From an uncultured Bacteroidaceae bacterium (lineage in GTDB: Bacteria > Bacteroidota > Bacteroidia > Bacteroidales > Bacteroidaceae), in the NCBI GenBank assembly GCA_905235525.1, contig CAJOLW010000010.1:62001-126000 (forward strand): a DNA stretch of 64,000 nucleotides. The letters are read 5' to 3'. Positions 1-8,640 of this stretch are shown piece by piece. Each line of letters starts with the position of its first letter. Within the stretch, counting starts at the first letter, position 1. Under the pieces are notes generated by a model. The model worked only from the letters and a program-made list of their open reading frames with translations. It searched no databases and had not been told where the DNA came from. A program made the position numbers and the translations under genes.

Positions 1-1903
1 GAGGGTAGTTGCCCACTTTTTCTTTTTTCAGAGGATTTTGATTCATAAACATGCCAATGACGGGCGAATAGTCAGGTGCATAGTATTCAGTGAAGTATTT
101 CATATCGGCACCAAACTCGGTCTTGAGCACCTTGGCAATTTTGAAACGCAGATACAGGTTTGTGTAGAGCGATATTGTCGGGAGAGGAAGCACTTCTGAG
201 TGACTACAAGTCTGATAGGTGATGTCATTTTCCCAATGCAAGATGCCTAACTTGAAGTATTGGCGCAAATTGGCACTGAACACTTGGATGTTGTCGCTGC
301 ACTGCATGGAAGAGACATTGTTGCTGATGGCTTGTTGCTCTGTACCTTCGTTGAATACGATGCCTGTATTTTGGAAATAGCAGAAGTTCTTGATGTTCTC
401 CACACCCACGGTAATTTTTGTGTTGGTGTGTGGAATGTCAATGACACCTTCGATGCGCTGTCGGAACTCTTTGTCCACATCCTTGTCCCACCATGCGTGT
501 TTGCCGTGATAGTTCCCGAAGTAGAAACTGGAACCGACATTCTTGACATAGGCGTTGAGTGCCACTTGGGCTGTGTCACCGAGTAATGGGATGTTGACCT
601 CTGCATGACCATCCACCTCGAACTGTCCGATGTCCTGACCTGCCACGACAAATTCTCCGTTGAGATTGTAATGTACTGTTGTACCCTGGGTGCGGATGAT
701 TTGGCCTCCCACAAATACATTGTGCTCATTGAAGTATTGCTTGCCGACAAGTCCTGTTTTGTTGGTGTAGTAACCTCCGTATCTGGTGGAATCGGGCAGC
801 ATGAATCGGTTGTATTCGAAACCTACGTATGCATTTAGTCCAAACAATGCCCATTTGTTGAACCCTTCACACATGGAGATACCCAACAGACTCTTGGCAT
901 GGAGGTGTTTTGTGTAGTCCTGCGTCGAATCGCCTGGCAGATAGGTGTAAGAATGATAATTCTCCGTCTCTTTATAAGCACGGTTGTTGCGCATCATGTT
1001 TTGAAACTTCACCGTATGGAAGATTTTGCTGACAGGCACAAAGACCTCTCGGGTGGTGACGGAATCCACTTCCTCTTCATGGTAAAAGCCTATGTTGTAG
1101 TGATGGTTGAAAAACACGATGTCGTGCTCTTGACGGTTCCAGGTCTGGGAGAGCAGGGTGGGGATGTCATTCGACGTAAACTCCCTTGACATGTTCTCAG
1201 GATTGGTGATGTAGCCTTCATCTTCAATGCCACCATTTTCTGCGGTCTTCATGAAGTTGTGCTGGTAGTAGAAGTGAAAGTTGTATTTGTCAGCGATGTA
1301 GGAAGCCCATGCCGAGGCGTTCATGTAACTGGTGGATTGTGTATCGTAGTATCCACGACCATAGATGTAGTCGAAGCCACCAAAGTTGAATTTCTTGCCT
1401 GCGTTATTGGTATAGGTCGCTTTGACATGGTCGGACCCCGTATTTTTCGAGCCATTCCAATTATAGGTCACGTTCATGAATGGCGATTTCGTATTGTAGA
1501 AGCGGAAATGTTCGGTGTCCACGAAGAACATGTCGAAAGGTTCCGTGAACATGAAGTCGGGAGTGATGGAACGTTCCATGAAAACACGCGACATGCGTGG
1601 GGAACCGACATTACCCAACGAATTGTAGTGCCCCTCAACACCTTCAGGTAAGTCGGTGTTCATGAACATGTGATGGAGTGTGTCAACATTAGTGTCTGTC
1701 ATGTTGCCATACTTCTCATCTACAATCCATGCTCTTATGTCGTTGGGAACGATTTTCTTTTTCTTTTTGGTTTCAGCAGAATCAGGACGGGAATCCATTG
1801 ACAAATCCGAGTTTGTTTCCAACTCTGATATGATACGTTGTGCATGACTCCCCGACGCAAGTAGTACAAAGAAAAGAATCGTTAATAAATATCTTGATTT
1901 CAA
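1..1903 (-). CDS. Putative outer-membrane porin (Porin_10-like), C-terminus cut by window edge
   Basis: The minus strand is open from about 1903 to base 1 without a stop. The translation starts with a signal peptide (KSRYLLTILFFVLLASGSHA, then Q) and continues as a long stretch with alternating aromatic and polar residues, many Tyr/Phe/Asn and no further membrane helix, as in beta-barrel proteins. Features such as NVTYNWNGSKNTGSDHVKA and the overall size (more than 630 residues) match the Bacteroidetes 'putative porin' family (Porin_10); this is recognition by eye. No ATG lies before the signal peptide: an in-frame TAA is just upstream, so the start must be TTG at 1903 or a rarer codon such as ATT at 1912. 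The gene is truncated only by the window edge. Confidence 0.75.
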   Translation of the reverse strand, partial: MKSRYLLTILFFVLLASGSHAQRIISELETNSDLSMDSRPDSAETKKKKKIVPNDIRAWIVDEKYGNMTDTNVDTLHHMFMNTDLPEGVEGHYNSLGNVGSPRMSRVFMERSITPDFMFTEPFDMFFVDTEHFRFYNTKSPFMNVTYNWNGSKNTGSDHVKATYTNNAGKKFNFGGFDYIYGRGYYDTQSTSYMNASAWASYIADKYNFHFYYQHNFMKTAENGGIEDEGYITNPENMSREFTSNDIPTLLSQTWNRQEHDIVFFNHHYNIGFYHEEEVDSVTTREVFVPVSKIFHTVKFQNMMRNNRAYKETENYHSYTYLPGDSTQDYTKHLHAKSLLGISMCEGFNKWALFGLNAYVGFEYNRFMLPDSTRYGGYYTNKTGLVGKQYFNEHNVFVGGQIIRTQGTTVHYNLNGEFVVAGQDIGQFEVDGHAEVNIPLLGDTAQVALNAYVKNVGSSFYFGNYHGKHAWWDKDVDKEFRQRIEGVIDIPHTNTKITVGVENIKNFCYFQNTGIVFNEGTEQQAISNNVSSMQCSDNIQVFSANLRQYFKLGILHWENDITYQTCSHSEVLPLPTISLYTNLYLRFKIAKVLKTEFGADMKYFTEYYAPDYSPVIGMFMNQNPLKKEKVGNYP

Positions 1904-1965
1904 AACTTTAATGCTTCTTACTTAAAATAAAAAAGGAATAAAATCTTTTCGTGCTGAAAATCCTT

Positions 1966-2232
1966 CTAAAACATGAATCGCAGATAGAACTCTACCAACT
2001 TCAGTGCTACAGCACCAAAGCCAATGCAGAAGAAAAGCACTCTCTGTTCGGGCAGCGCAAAGTATATCACCACAGCCGCAACAAAACCTACCATGAAAGC
2101 CCAGTTAAGCACTTTGCGGGCTGTCTCTACATTGCTGCTTGACGATTTTCCTTTATGCCATTTTTTCCGACTCTCCTTCTTGCTCTCAGCAACAGCCTCC
2201 GCAATGATTTTATCGACGTCTTCTTGATTCAT
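1966..2232 (-). CDS. Small membrane protein, 88 aa, unknown function
   Basis: This 88-residue protein has a charged N-terminal half (residues 1-40, rich in Lys, Glu and Ser) followed by two hydrophobic segments (about 44-60 and 66-80) that look like a membrane hairpin. Its ATG overlaps the TAA of the upstream DUF4468 gene (TAATG), so the two are very probably translationally coupled and share the promoter at 2971-3002. I do not recognise a family. Confidence 0.7.
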   Translation of the reverse strand: MNQEDVDKIIAEAVAESKKESRKKWHKGKSSSSNVETARKVLNWAFMVGFVAAVVIYFALPEQRVLFFCIGFGAVALKLVEFYLRFMF

Positions 2233-2885
2233 TACTGATTGATGGCTTCAGAGATTTCTTTCTTCAGTTCGTTGACAAGGTCAATGGTCTTGATGCGGAA
2301 TTTACCATTTGCACGTCTCAGTTCCCCCTTTTTGTTCAGACATTCTGCATCTGTAATCCATTCTTCAGCCGTCATGCGGACAAATTCTCCTTCTCCTTGA
2401 TCCACATTGAATGCCAGCGTGTGAAGTTTGAACTCTACTTTGCCATCGCTAACACTTAGGTTGAGCAAATAGAATGCCTGTGTGAAACTCTTGACAAGTG
2501 GTTTGACGGAGAAAATAAGTTCCTCGGCACCTTGGCAATCAATCTTGCCGCTCTGCTTGTTGGCTTCCTTTACCTTGGCATACTCAATGTTCTTGTAGAA
2601 ATTGGGCTCCCTGTAATCATCGCCCATCATACTGTTTGGTTCGTATCGAAGGGATGCCCATGAGGCTAACTTATTGAAGATGTCTTCTTTGCTCTTGCCT
2701 GTTGCAGAGATGACATCCTTGAATACAACTTTGCCATCCTCTTCGGGAATAGCCCCTTTTGCAGCATAAAATGACATGTCACTTTTTTGCCCTTTATATG
2801 CTTTCCGGCTGATAAGTCCTTCACTTTGAGCCTGCATCATCATGGGAAGTGCCACTGTAAAAAGGGCGATGATAATCTTCTTCAT
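2232..2885 (-). CDS. DUF4468-type exported protein, 217 aa
   Basis: A Sec signal peptide (MKKIIIALFTVALPMMMQAQ) precedes a domain of about 190 residues. The pattern VVFKDVISATGKSKEDIFN, then a helix, then a basic-aromatic strand section, fits DUF4468, a TBP-like fold common in secreted Bacteroidales proteins; the family call is by eye. A strong promoter (2971-3002) lies upstream and the small membrane protein gene overlaps its stop codon. The substrate or partner is unknown. Confidence 0.75.
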   Translation of the reverse strand: MKKIIIALFTVALPMMMQAQSEGLISRKAYKGQKSDMSFYAAKGAIPEEDGKVVFKDVISATGKSKEDIFNKLASWASLRYEPNSMMGDDYREPNFYKNIEYAKVKEANKQSGKIDCQGAEELIFSVKPLVKSFTQAFYLLNLSVSDGKVEFKLHTLAFNVDQGEGEFVRMTAEEWITDAECLNKKGELRRANGKFRIKTIDLVNELKKEISEAINQ

Positions 2886-2970
2886 ATGGATCCGATTTTT
2901 TGAGTGTTATGTTCTTTTGTCTTTGAGTTCTTTGTCTGGAGCATGATTGACTGATGCTCGGAATTATTTG

Positions 2971-3002
2971 CAAAGTTAATGCTTTTACATTTTATGGTCA
3001 AA
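2971..3002 (-). promoter_or_regulatory. Bacteroidetes-type promoter for the DUF4468 operon
   Basis: On the minus strand TTTG (3002-2999) is followed after 20 bases by TAACTTTG (2978-2971), an exact match to the -33/-7 pattern TTTG-N19/20-TAnnTTTG. The start codon lies about 85 bases downstream at 2885. Confidence 0.75.
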
Positions 3003-3060
3003 TAATTATTTCTAAATATTCTAAAAATGATGTGTTATCGTCAAGAAGGAGTATGAAAGA

Positions 3061-3100
3061 AAACAGAAAGGATACGCCTAATGACGTATCCTTTCTGTTT
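3061..3100 (-). terminator. Intrinsic terminator after the sigma-factor operon
   Basis: A perfect 16-bp inverted repeat (3061-3076 with 3085-3100, 8-base loop) lies downstream of the stop codon of the minus-strand gene ending at 3134. A short T-rich tract follows on the minus strand. Confidence 0.75.
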
Positions 3101-3133
3101 CACTCTCATAACTCCGTAATTGTACGAGTCTAT

Positions 3134-3661
3134 TTATTTTCTGTTGTTATTATTGTTGTTGCTATTCCATCTTGGGGGTGTCCAACGGCTTGGAGGCGTG
3201 TTTCTGTTAGGTTGGAATTGATTCAATGCTTCTACTTGGAAACGCGCCAATGCCACTCTTACTGCGTAAATCTTTTTCCATGAAAGCACTGTATGGAATT
3301 TTTTGTAATAGGTCTGTTCCAATTTCCTGCTTTCAATTTCAAGACTTGTCACACGCATCACCATCTGCTCATAATCCTCCTCACTGAGGTTTGTATTTCT
3401 GAACGCCTTCATCATAATGTCTCTCTGTTGTTTGCCCAACTGGCGCTGCTTGGTTTGCATCTCATTAAGCATCGGGGAGAATTTTGCTGATTCTGCTTCA
3501 GTTAGGTGCGCCTCTCGTGCCACGAACTCGTTCATGCGTTTCGTGTACAATTCAGGGCTGAATTCAGCCCGTGGGTTCTGAATCCTTCCGAAACCCTGCA
3601 CCTGTGCATTCGCGCAGAAGCACACCAACATGGATATAATGATGAAAACGAATCTTTTCAT
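3134..3661 (-). CDS. Periplasmic Spy/CpxP-like protein in a sigma-factor operon
   Basis: A 175-residue exported protein with a signal peptide (MKRFVFIIISMLVCFCANA). The mature part is mostly helical and charged (residues 35-130) and ends in an Asn/Arg/Pro-rich tail with a run of five Asn. The helical composition and the Glu/Arg/Gln pattern recall the Spy/CpxP group of periplasmic stress proteins, but similarity is weak. It is the last gene of an operon with an ECF sigma factor and a membrane protein, so a role in envelope-stress sensing is an inference from context. Confidence 0.65.
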   Translation of the reverse strand: MKRFVFIIISMLVCFCANAQVQGFGRIQNPRAEFSPELYTKRMNEFVAREAHLTEAESAKFSPMLNEMQTKQRQLGKQQRDIMMKAFRNTNLSEEDYEQMVMRVTSLEIESRKLEQTYYKKFHTVLSWKKIYAVRVALARFQVEALNQFQPNRNTPPSRWTPPRWNSNNNNNNRK

Positions 3662-3700
3662 GAATGTTGCTTATTGAGTGTTTCTGATATGTGGTGAGAC

Positions 3701-4126
3701 TTATTCTTCAAAGTCCTCAGCCGACAAATAGTAGTAAACATCTACATTGTCCACCATTGTGTAGGTCATTAAGTCTTCATTGTAGGTGTCCTGCATACAT
3801 TGTGTCGTTGCGGCTTTCTGTTGTTCTACAGGCGTGGATGATGGCATCGGGATGAACTTCAATGCCACAGTAGCAATGAGAACAAGTGATGCTGCAATGG
3901 ATATGGTGCTAATCCATAAGCCACGACGGCGGTTCTTGTTGATATTGAAGAGTTTCGCTTTTTGTACAGGAACCTCTTCTGTTTGTTCACAACACTCTTG
4001 CTCAACGGAATCAATCTGCTCCATGATACGAGCAGTCAGACTGTCGAAATATTCGTCAGACACCTTGAATGGGTATCTGCCACCTTCGGGGGCTAATATC
4101 CGGTTGTTCTTTGTACTCATAATCAT
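3701..4126 (-). CDS. Probable single-pass anti-sigma factor
   Basis: This 141-residue protein has a charged N-terminal part of about 70 residues, one membrane helix (WISTISIAASLVLIATVAL, about 71-90) and a short outer tail with acidic and Tyr-rich sequence. It lies 70 bases downstream of an ECF sigma-factor gene, which is the classical arrangement for a membrane anti-sigma factor. The zinc-binding anti-sigma motif is not evident, so the call rests on topology and position. The start can be ATG at 4126 or the in-frame ATG at 4120. Confidence 0.65.
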   Translation of the reverse strand: MIMSTKNNRILAPEGGRYPFKVSDEYFDSLTARIMEQIDSVEQECCEQTEEVPVQKAKLFNINKNRRRGLWISTISIAASLVLIATVALKFIPMPSSTPVEQQKAATTQCMQDTYNEDLMTYTMVDNVDVYYYLSAEDFEE

Positions 4127-4196
4127 ACTCTTTTGTTGTTTGGTTATCCTTGTGACTATTATTACAATAAAAGGTTTAATTTAAAAGGAATTTTTT

Positions 4197-4742
4197 TTAT
4201 TCTTTTGACCTGATAAAACTGGTGATTTTTTCTACTGCGATGTGGTAGGAGGCTTTCAGTGCGCCTACACTGGTCCCGACAAGGTCAGAAATCTCTTCGT
4301 ATTTCATGTCATCAAAGTATTTCATGCAGAATACTTGTTTTTGTTTGGCGGGCAGGGTGGAAACTGCCTGCATCAAGAGTTCCTGTGTGTCGTCACCATC
4401 GAAGTACTCGTCTGCCACAAAATTGGCCTGCTCCACAAAATCCTCATCGTCAATAGATGTCATCTGTTTCCGTTGTTTCAGGAAGGTGATGGATTCATTG
4501 TAGGCAATTCTGTATAACCAGGTGAAGATGGCAGAATCTCCTTTGAAATTATCCAATCCTCTCCATGCCTTAATGAATGTGTTTTGGAGCACATCGTCCG
4601 TGTCGTCATGGTTCTGCACCATATGATGGATTTTCCAGTAGAGTTGACGCGAATAGACGTTGACAATCTCTTCGAAAGCCCGACGTTTGCCTTGTGGATC
4701 TTGGATCCGTTTCAGTATGTCTTGTTCATCTATTTTTGCCAT
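4197..4742 (-). CDS. RNA polymerase sigma factor, ECF subfamily
   Basis: The 181-residue protein shows sigma-70 region 2 (DDVLQNTFIKAWRGLDNFKG, about residues 48-70, and IFTWLYRIAYNESITFLKQR just after) and region 4 with a helix-turn-helix (TLPAKQKQVFCMKYFDDMKY, then EEISDLVGTSVGALKASYH, about 125-168). Length and domain order are typical of ECF sigma factors. It heads an operon with a likely anti-sigma factor and a periplasmic protein, so it probably controls an envelope response and its own operon. No clear housekeeping promoter is visible directly upstream. Confidence 0.92.
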   Translation of the reverse strand: MAKIDEQDILKRIQDPQGKRRAFEEIVNVYSRQLYWKIHHMVQNHDDTDDVLQNTFIKAWRGLDNFKGDSAIFTWLYRIAYNESITFLKQRKQMTSIDDEDFVEQANFVADEYFDGDDTQELLMQAVSTLPAKQKQVFCMKYFDDMKYEEISDLVGTSVGALKASYHIAVEKITSFIRSKE

Positions 4743-4904
4743 TTCAGACCGCGCTACAGTACAAGTTTTGACTGGTTATTGGCTGGATTGTTTTGTTTTA
4801 CATGAGAAAAGTGAAAGTCCCTCTATTCACACGGAAAAGACAAACTTCCACTTTCATTACTTATGATGATTAAGAAACCCTTTCTCGAAGAGAAGAGTTT
4901 GTTG

Positions 4905-5234
4905 TTAGTGCAGATAGATTTTACGAGTGAATTTGCCAATCCTTACAAGGTAGTATCCACGTTGCAATTTCCCTAATTCGAAAACTTTGGAAGAGCCTTC
5001 AATAAGTTGTGTATATACCTTGTCCCCCGTGATGCTATAGACCTCAATGGTTAGCCCCTCAGCATTTTTTACACGGATCGTAGTACCGCTCACAGCAATG
5101 CTGATTTGGTTCTGTTCCATCTCTATCTGATTGTTCTGCATTTCTTCTGTCTCTGCCATTATCGTGGTAGGAACTAACGAAAAACACATCATCAATAGAA
5201 AGGCTTTTGATATTTTTAGTAGTGATTTTACCAT
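4905..5234 (-). CDS. Small secreted protein with a T9SS-like C-terminal domain
   Basis: From ATG at 5234 the product is 109 residues: a signal peptide (MVKSLLKISKAFLLMMCFSL, cleavage after TIMA) and a compact beta-rich C-terminal region. That region contains GLTIEVYSITGDKVYTQLIE and LQRGYYLVRIGKFTRKIYL, the hallmark of the Por-secretion/T9SS type A sorting domain and of related short Bacteroidales proteins. The reading frame extends further upstream but that part runs through a terminator hairpin and carries no signal peptide at its start, so 5234 is preferred. The protein is almost only this domain, so its function is unclear. Confidence 0.65.
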   Translation of the reverse strand: MVKSLLKISKAFLLMMCFSLVPTTIMAETEEMQNNQIEMEQNQISIAVSGTTIRVKNAEGLTIEVYSITGDKVYTQLIEGSSKVFELGKLQRGYYLVRIGKFTRKIYLH

Positions 5235-5326
5235 AAAAATGCATTTTATGATGCAAATATAGTGCCTTTTTTTATAATTGCCAAATTTTTTTTCAAAAAA
5301 AATGCTCTTTTGTACAATAATCATAA

Positions 5327-5357
5327 AAAGAAGGCTGACGAACCTGCAGCCTTCTTT
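5327..5357 (-). terminator. Intrinsic terminator after ppiD
   Basis: An 11-bp perfect stem (5327-5337 with 5347-5357, 9-base loop) followed on the minus strand by a T-run lies 34 bases past the ppiD stop codon. Confidence 0.85.
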
Positions 5358-5390
5358 ATATATATAATATGTGTAATGTCTTATCAAAGG

Positions 5391-7541
5391 TTAGAAGAAC
5401 TTGTAGCGACTGTCCTTCACCTTTGCTTTTAGATAAAGAGAGTTGATGATAGTGCTTGACGCATTGCGGAAATGAGCCATGCCAATTGATTCTTCCTCAC
5501 TCTTCACATCCAGTTTTTCTGAAGTCTTTGTCTTGTTGAGGACTTGCAGCATGTACACGCCTCTTTCACCCTTTATGGGACCGGCAAATGCACCTTTAGC
5601 CGTCTTGGCTGCCACTGCACTAATCAGAGGCTCAGATGCGCCTGTAGATGCGATGAAAGCAGGTGCACTGAACGAAACGTGCTTGATGGTATCAACCACC
5701 ACATCCTTCATCTTCTGTGCCTCTGCCATGCTCTTCACGTTCTTGACAGACTCATAAATCTTGGCAATCTTTTTCTCGTTCTTGACAATCTCTGTCAAAT
5801 CCTCTTTCATCTTCTCCTGTGAACGGTACCCCTCTTTATTAATGCCTGTCAAGGCAACCAATAGAAGATGGTCATTGCTGCCACATTCGTAGAGTGGAGA
5901 GATGTCGCCCTCTTTTGCCTCGTCAAACACCCACTTCAGTGCGTCGCGGGTGGCATGGATGCCTGCAATACCATGAGCCGCAGTGGTTACATCATTGATG
6001 GGACGAACAATGTATCCATTCTTGGCTGCATTGGCTTCGATCTTCTCCAAAGTGGTATTTTCGGCAACGAAAGAAGAGAACTTGTTGTATTCCTTGCTGT
6101 ATGTCTCGTCAGAGAATTTCAGTTCTTTCACTACTGCTGCTACATTGTATTTTGTTACAGGATTGGCAGTTTTCATCACCTGCAAGATGATTGTTGAACC
6201 GTTCTCCAACTTCAATTTTTTAGTTTCACCTGCATTCATGCCAAAGATGGTGTTGATGTAGAGTGTGTTGTCAGCATCGAGCGATGCACTTTCATATTGA
6301 TCTGTGAAGATCCAGGTGGAGTCTCCGTCTTGGTTGTATTTCTTGGCAATGTCCTTGAACTTTGCTCCACCATTAAGAGCGGTCATGATGCTGTCGGCTT
6401 TTTTGGCGATGTCTGCTTCATCCTTGCCAATCACGCCTAACTGACGGAACAGTACAGAGTCTGCCTGAGTGGTTTTACCTAATAACTTATAAGTGTAATA
6501 AGTGTTGGTCATTGGGTCAAAAGTAGCGGCCTTCACTGCACCAACAGCGGTAGAGTCGAGTGCTGCAGAGATCATGTTGGGGAATGCATCTTTTGTCTTA
6601 TACACGTCAGAGTAGGGAAGTAATGAAGCGGCCTGACGCACCACATTCCCTGCCAAAGTGTTGCTGGTGGCAGCAGTCAACTTTGATGCTGCATCAGCCA
6701 TATCGGCTTCAGCCGCCTTTTTGTCTGCATCACTTGCAACAACAGGTACATCAATGACTTTCACATCACGAGTCTCAATAAACTGCTGATATTCTTCCTT
6801 GTTTTCATTGTACTTGGCGGTCAAATCTTCATCAGCCACCTTTACATCATTGTCATTCACGGATGATGCCGGAATGGCTGCCAACAGAAGGTCAGACTCT
6901 TCAGCGCGGCTGTTGAATGCCAGTTTTGCCTCCACTGGGTTAGAGAGGAAGCACTGAGAGAGAAGAGCTTGATACTTCTGGGTAAGCAACTGGTCGCGAA
7001 TCTGGCGCTGTGCAAAAAGATAGTACTTGTAAATTTTCTCGTATGCTTCAGGAATTTGAGTGCCTGAATCCTTTAATTTCTTGTATTCGTTGAGGAAAGT
7101 GTTCACTGTGGCATAGTCGTAACGACCAGTCTGCTGGTTCATGAACACTGGCACTTGAAGCATCTGGCTATAACCAGTCTTCACGATGTCTGAAATTTCT
7201 GCATCGCTCACAGCGAGACCCAATTCGTCGCACTGCTTCTGGATGAGTTGCTGCTGTACATAAGTCTGCCAAGCCTCGTCCTTGATGCGGTTCAGTTCAT
7301 CCTCGCTGAAGGAACTCTTCTGCTGGGCAATTTCATAATAAGTCTGCATGTCGTCAACCAGTTTTTGGTAGTCCTGAATAGCGATGGACTTGCCATCTAC
7401 TTCACCGACCTGCTGGCTTGATTTCTGGAAGAGGCTTTCGAGGCCTCTGAATAAGTCGCCGGCGACGAAAAGGAACAACGCCACGGCGATGATGGTCACA
7501 AGGAGCACGCCCTTGCTTCTAATTTTTTGTAATGCTGCCAT
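5391..7541 (-). CDS. ppiD: PpiD/SurA-like periplasmic foldase (peptidylprolyl isomerase)
   Basis: The 716-residue protein has one N-terminal membrane anchor (VLLVTIIAVALFLFVAGDLF, about 12-32), a SurA_N-type chaperone domain (about 40-200), and a parvulin-like rotamase section in the middle (around DSVLFRQLGVIGKDEADIAK to NQDGDSTWIF, about 370-430), followed by a second helical/beta section. This is the PpiD layout: an inner-membrane-anchored chaperone for proteins entering the periplasm. It lies in the envelope gene neighbourhood downstream of lptC but has its own promoter at 7625-7632 and its own terminator. Confidence 0.85.
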   Translation of the reverse strand: MAALQKIRSKGVLLVTIIAVALFLFVAGDLFRGLESLFQKSSQQVGEVDGKSIAIQDYQKLVDDMQTYYEIAQQKSSFSEDELNRIKDEAWQTYVQQQLIQKQCDELGLAVSDAEISDIVKTGYSQMLQVPVFMNQQTGRYDYATVNTFLNEYKKLKDSGTQIPEAYEKIYKYYLFAQRQIRDQLLTQKYQALLSQCFLSNPVEAKLAFNSRAEESDLLLAAIPASSVNDNDVKVADEDLTAKYNENKEEYQQFIETRDVKVIDVPVVASDADKKAAEADMADAASKLTAATSNTLAGNVVRQAASLLPYSDVYKTKDAFPNMISAALDSTAVGAVKAATFDPMTNTYYTYKLLGKTTQADSVLFRQLGVIGKDEADIAKKADSIMTALNGGAKFKDIAKKYNQDGDSTWIFTDQYESASLDADNTLYINTIFGMNAGETKKLKLENGSTIILQVMKTANPVTKYNVAAVVKELKFSDETYSKEYNKFSSFVAENTTLEKIEANAAKNGYIVRPINDVTTAAHGIAGIHATRDALKWVFDEAKEGDISPLYECGSNDHLLLVALTGINKEGYRSQEKMKEDLTEIVKNEKKIAKIYESVKNVKSMAEAQKMKDVVVDTIKHVSFSAPAFIASTGASEPLISAVAAKTAKGAFAGPIKGERGVYMLQVLNKTKTSEKLDVKSEEESIGMAHFRNASSTIINSLYLKAKVKDSRYKFF

Positions 7542-7624
7542 TTTTTTTATTGTTTTTATTGATTATTTGTCGTTGTCATGAAAGGGCGAAACGGATAGCC
7601 TTCCCACCCTATCGCAAAATCATG

Positions 7625-7632
7625 CAAAATTA
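7625..7632 (-). promoter_or_regulatory. -7 box for ppiD in the 407-base gap 7542-7948
   Basis: TAATTTTG on the minus strand fits TAnnTTTG and lies 84 bases before the ppiD start; no well-spaced -33 TTTG is evident. The rest of the gap (7542-7948) contains only the lptC terminator; I see no gene in it. Confidence 0.5.
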
Positions 7633-7925
7633 CAAAAAAAATCTTACCCGAACACGATGTTCGCCAAGTTTTTTTTCAATTATACGCTTTTCCTCTGCTT
7701 TTCGTGCTTGAAAACAGCACTTTCCTTTCTACTTCCGGTGCTTTAACCCAAATCGGTCATTAGACTGTCACGCTGCTTGCAGGCTTTCTTTTTGTCATCT
7801 TTTTCATCACTCCTCGGTTACAATGGATCCCCATTGCGCCCTCAAAGTGCTAAAAAATCTGTTCAAAAAGAAAACTTGAATCATACCTAATCGGTTATGG
7901 AGAGAGTCTTGTATAGATACAAAAA

Positions 7926-7949
7926 AGACACACCTGAATCGGCGTGTCT
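7926..7949 (-). terminator. Intrinsic terminator overlapping the lptC stop
   Basis: A 9-bp stem with one G-U pair (7926-7934 with 7941-7949, 6-base loop) followed on the minus strand by six T. It begins at the last base of the lptC stop codon and separates lptC from ppiD. Confidence 0.75.
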
Positions 7950-8581
7950 CATTGATGGTTGTTCATGCTGTCTTTCGGTGCTATTAGAGTGGGGTCGGGT
8001 TGTGGAGTGGGGGAATGGTCTTCGAGGGGGAACTGACCCTTGGACGAATGGATGATGTAGTCGGTCATCTGCTCGTTGCTGCTGAAGTTATAGCCCGAAA
8101 GTTTGCGGGTTTCGCCGTCAATCTCCATATAGGCTGAGGAGTAGATGCGGTGTGCTTGCTGATCCCAAAAGAGGAGAGAGGTCTTGAAGGTCTCATTTTT
8201 CAGGTTCTTGACAAGGACACGTCCTCGGAGTTCCCACAGTTCTTTTTGGTTGTAGAAATAGGCTGTGTCGCACGAGATGAAAGCATCCACTTGGTAGGAG
8301 GGATTGAAGCGTTCGATAAAAAGTCCCTTCTCGAACGACCAATACTGGGGTTCCTTCTTGTCGTAGATATACCAGTCTTCGGAGATAATCTTGTAGCGGA
8401 TGATGCCTGAGTCACTGATGAGGGTGCTGACGCCAATGCTCTTGAGAGTTGGCAGAGAGTCGCGCAATCCGATGTCTGGACCTACCTTTTCATCACTGTT
8501 GCTGCACGACGGAAACAACAATAGCGTTGCAGCAGCCATGATGACTGCTGCAACGCTAAGTATATGTGTGAATCGTTTCAA
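7949..8581 (-). CDS. lptC: LPS export protein LptC (lipoprotein form)
   Basis: This 210-residue protein begins with a lipoprotein signal (LLLFPSC, Cys26). The body has the alternating strands of an OstA/LptC beta-jellyroll: SDSGIIRYKIISEDWYIYDK, FEKGLFIERFNPSYQVDAFI, ELRGRVLVKNLKNETFKTSL and KLSGYNFSSNEQMTDYII. In LPS transport, LptC connects the inner-membrane LptBFG complex to the periplasmic bridge. It follows an outer-membrane protein gene and a TPR gene in the order usual for Bacteroidales and ends in a terminator. An LptF/G-type permease gene is at 13054-14313. Confidence 0.85.
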   Translation of the reverse strand: MKRFTHILSVAAVIMAAATLLLFPSCSNSDEKVGPDIGLRDSLPTLKSIGVSTLISDSGIIRYKIISEDWYIYDKKEPQYWSFEKGLFIERFNPSYQVDAFISCDTAYFYNQKELWELRGRVLVKNLKNETFKTSLLFWDQQAHRIYSSAYMEIDGETRKLSGYNFSSNEQMTDYIIHSSKGQFPLEDHSPTPQPDPTLIAPKDSMNNHQ

Positions 8582-8640
8582 GTGTCTGTCGTTAAATGTT
8601 GAAGGTCCAGATGGCTGGATTCGTCCAGCGCATGGACGTA

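Noticed and set aside
4905-5387. Long form (160 aa) of the small secreted protein
   Set aside because: The extra N-terminus crosses the ppiD terminator and has no signal sequence; the start at 5234 gives a proper signal peptide.
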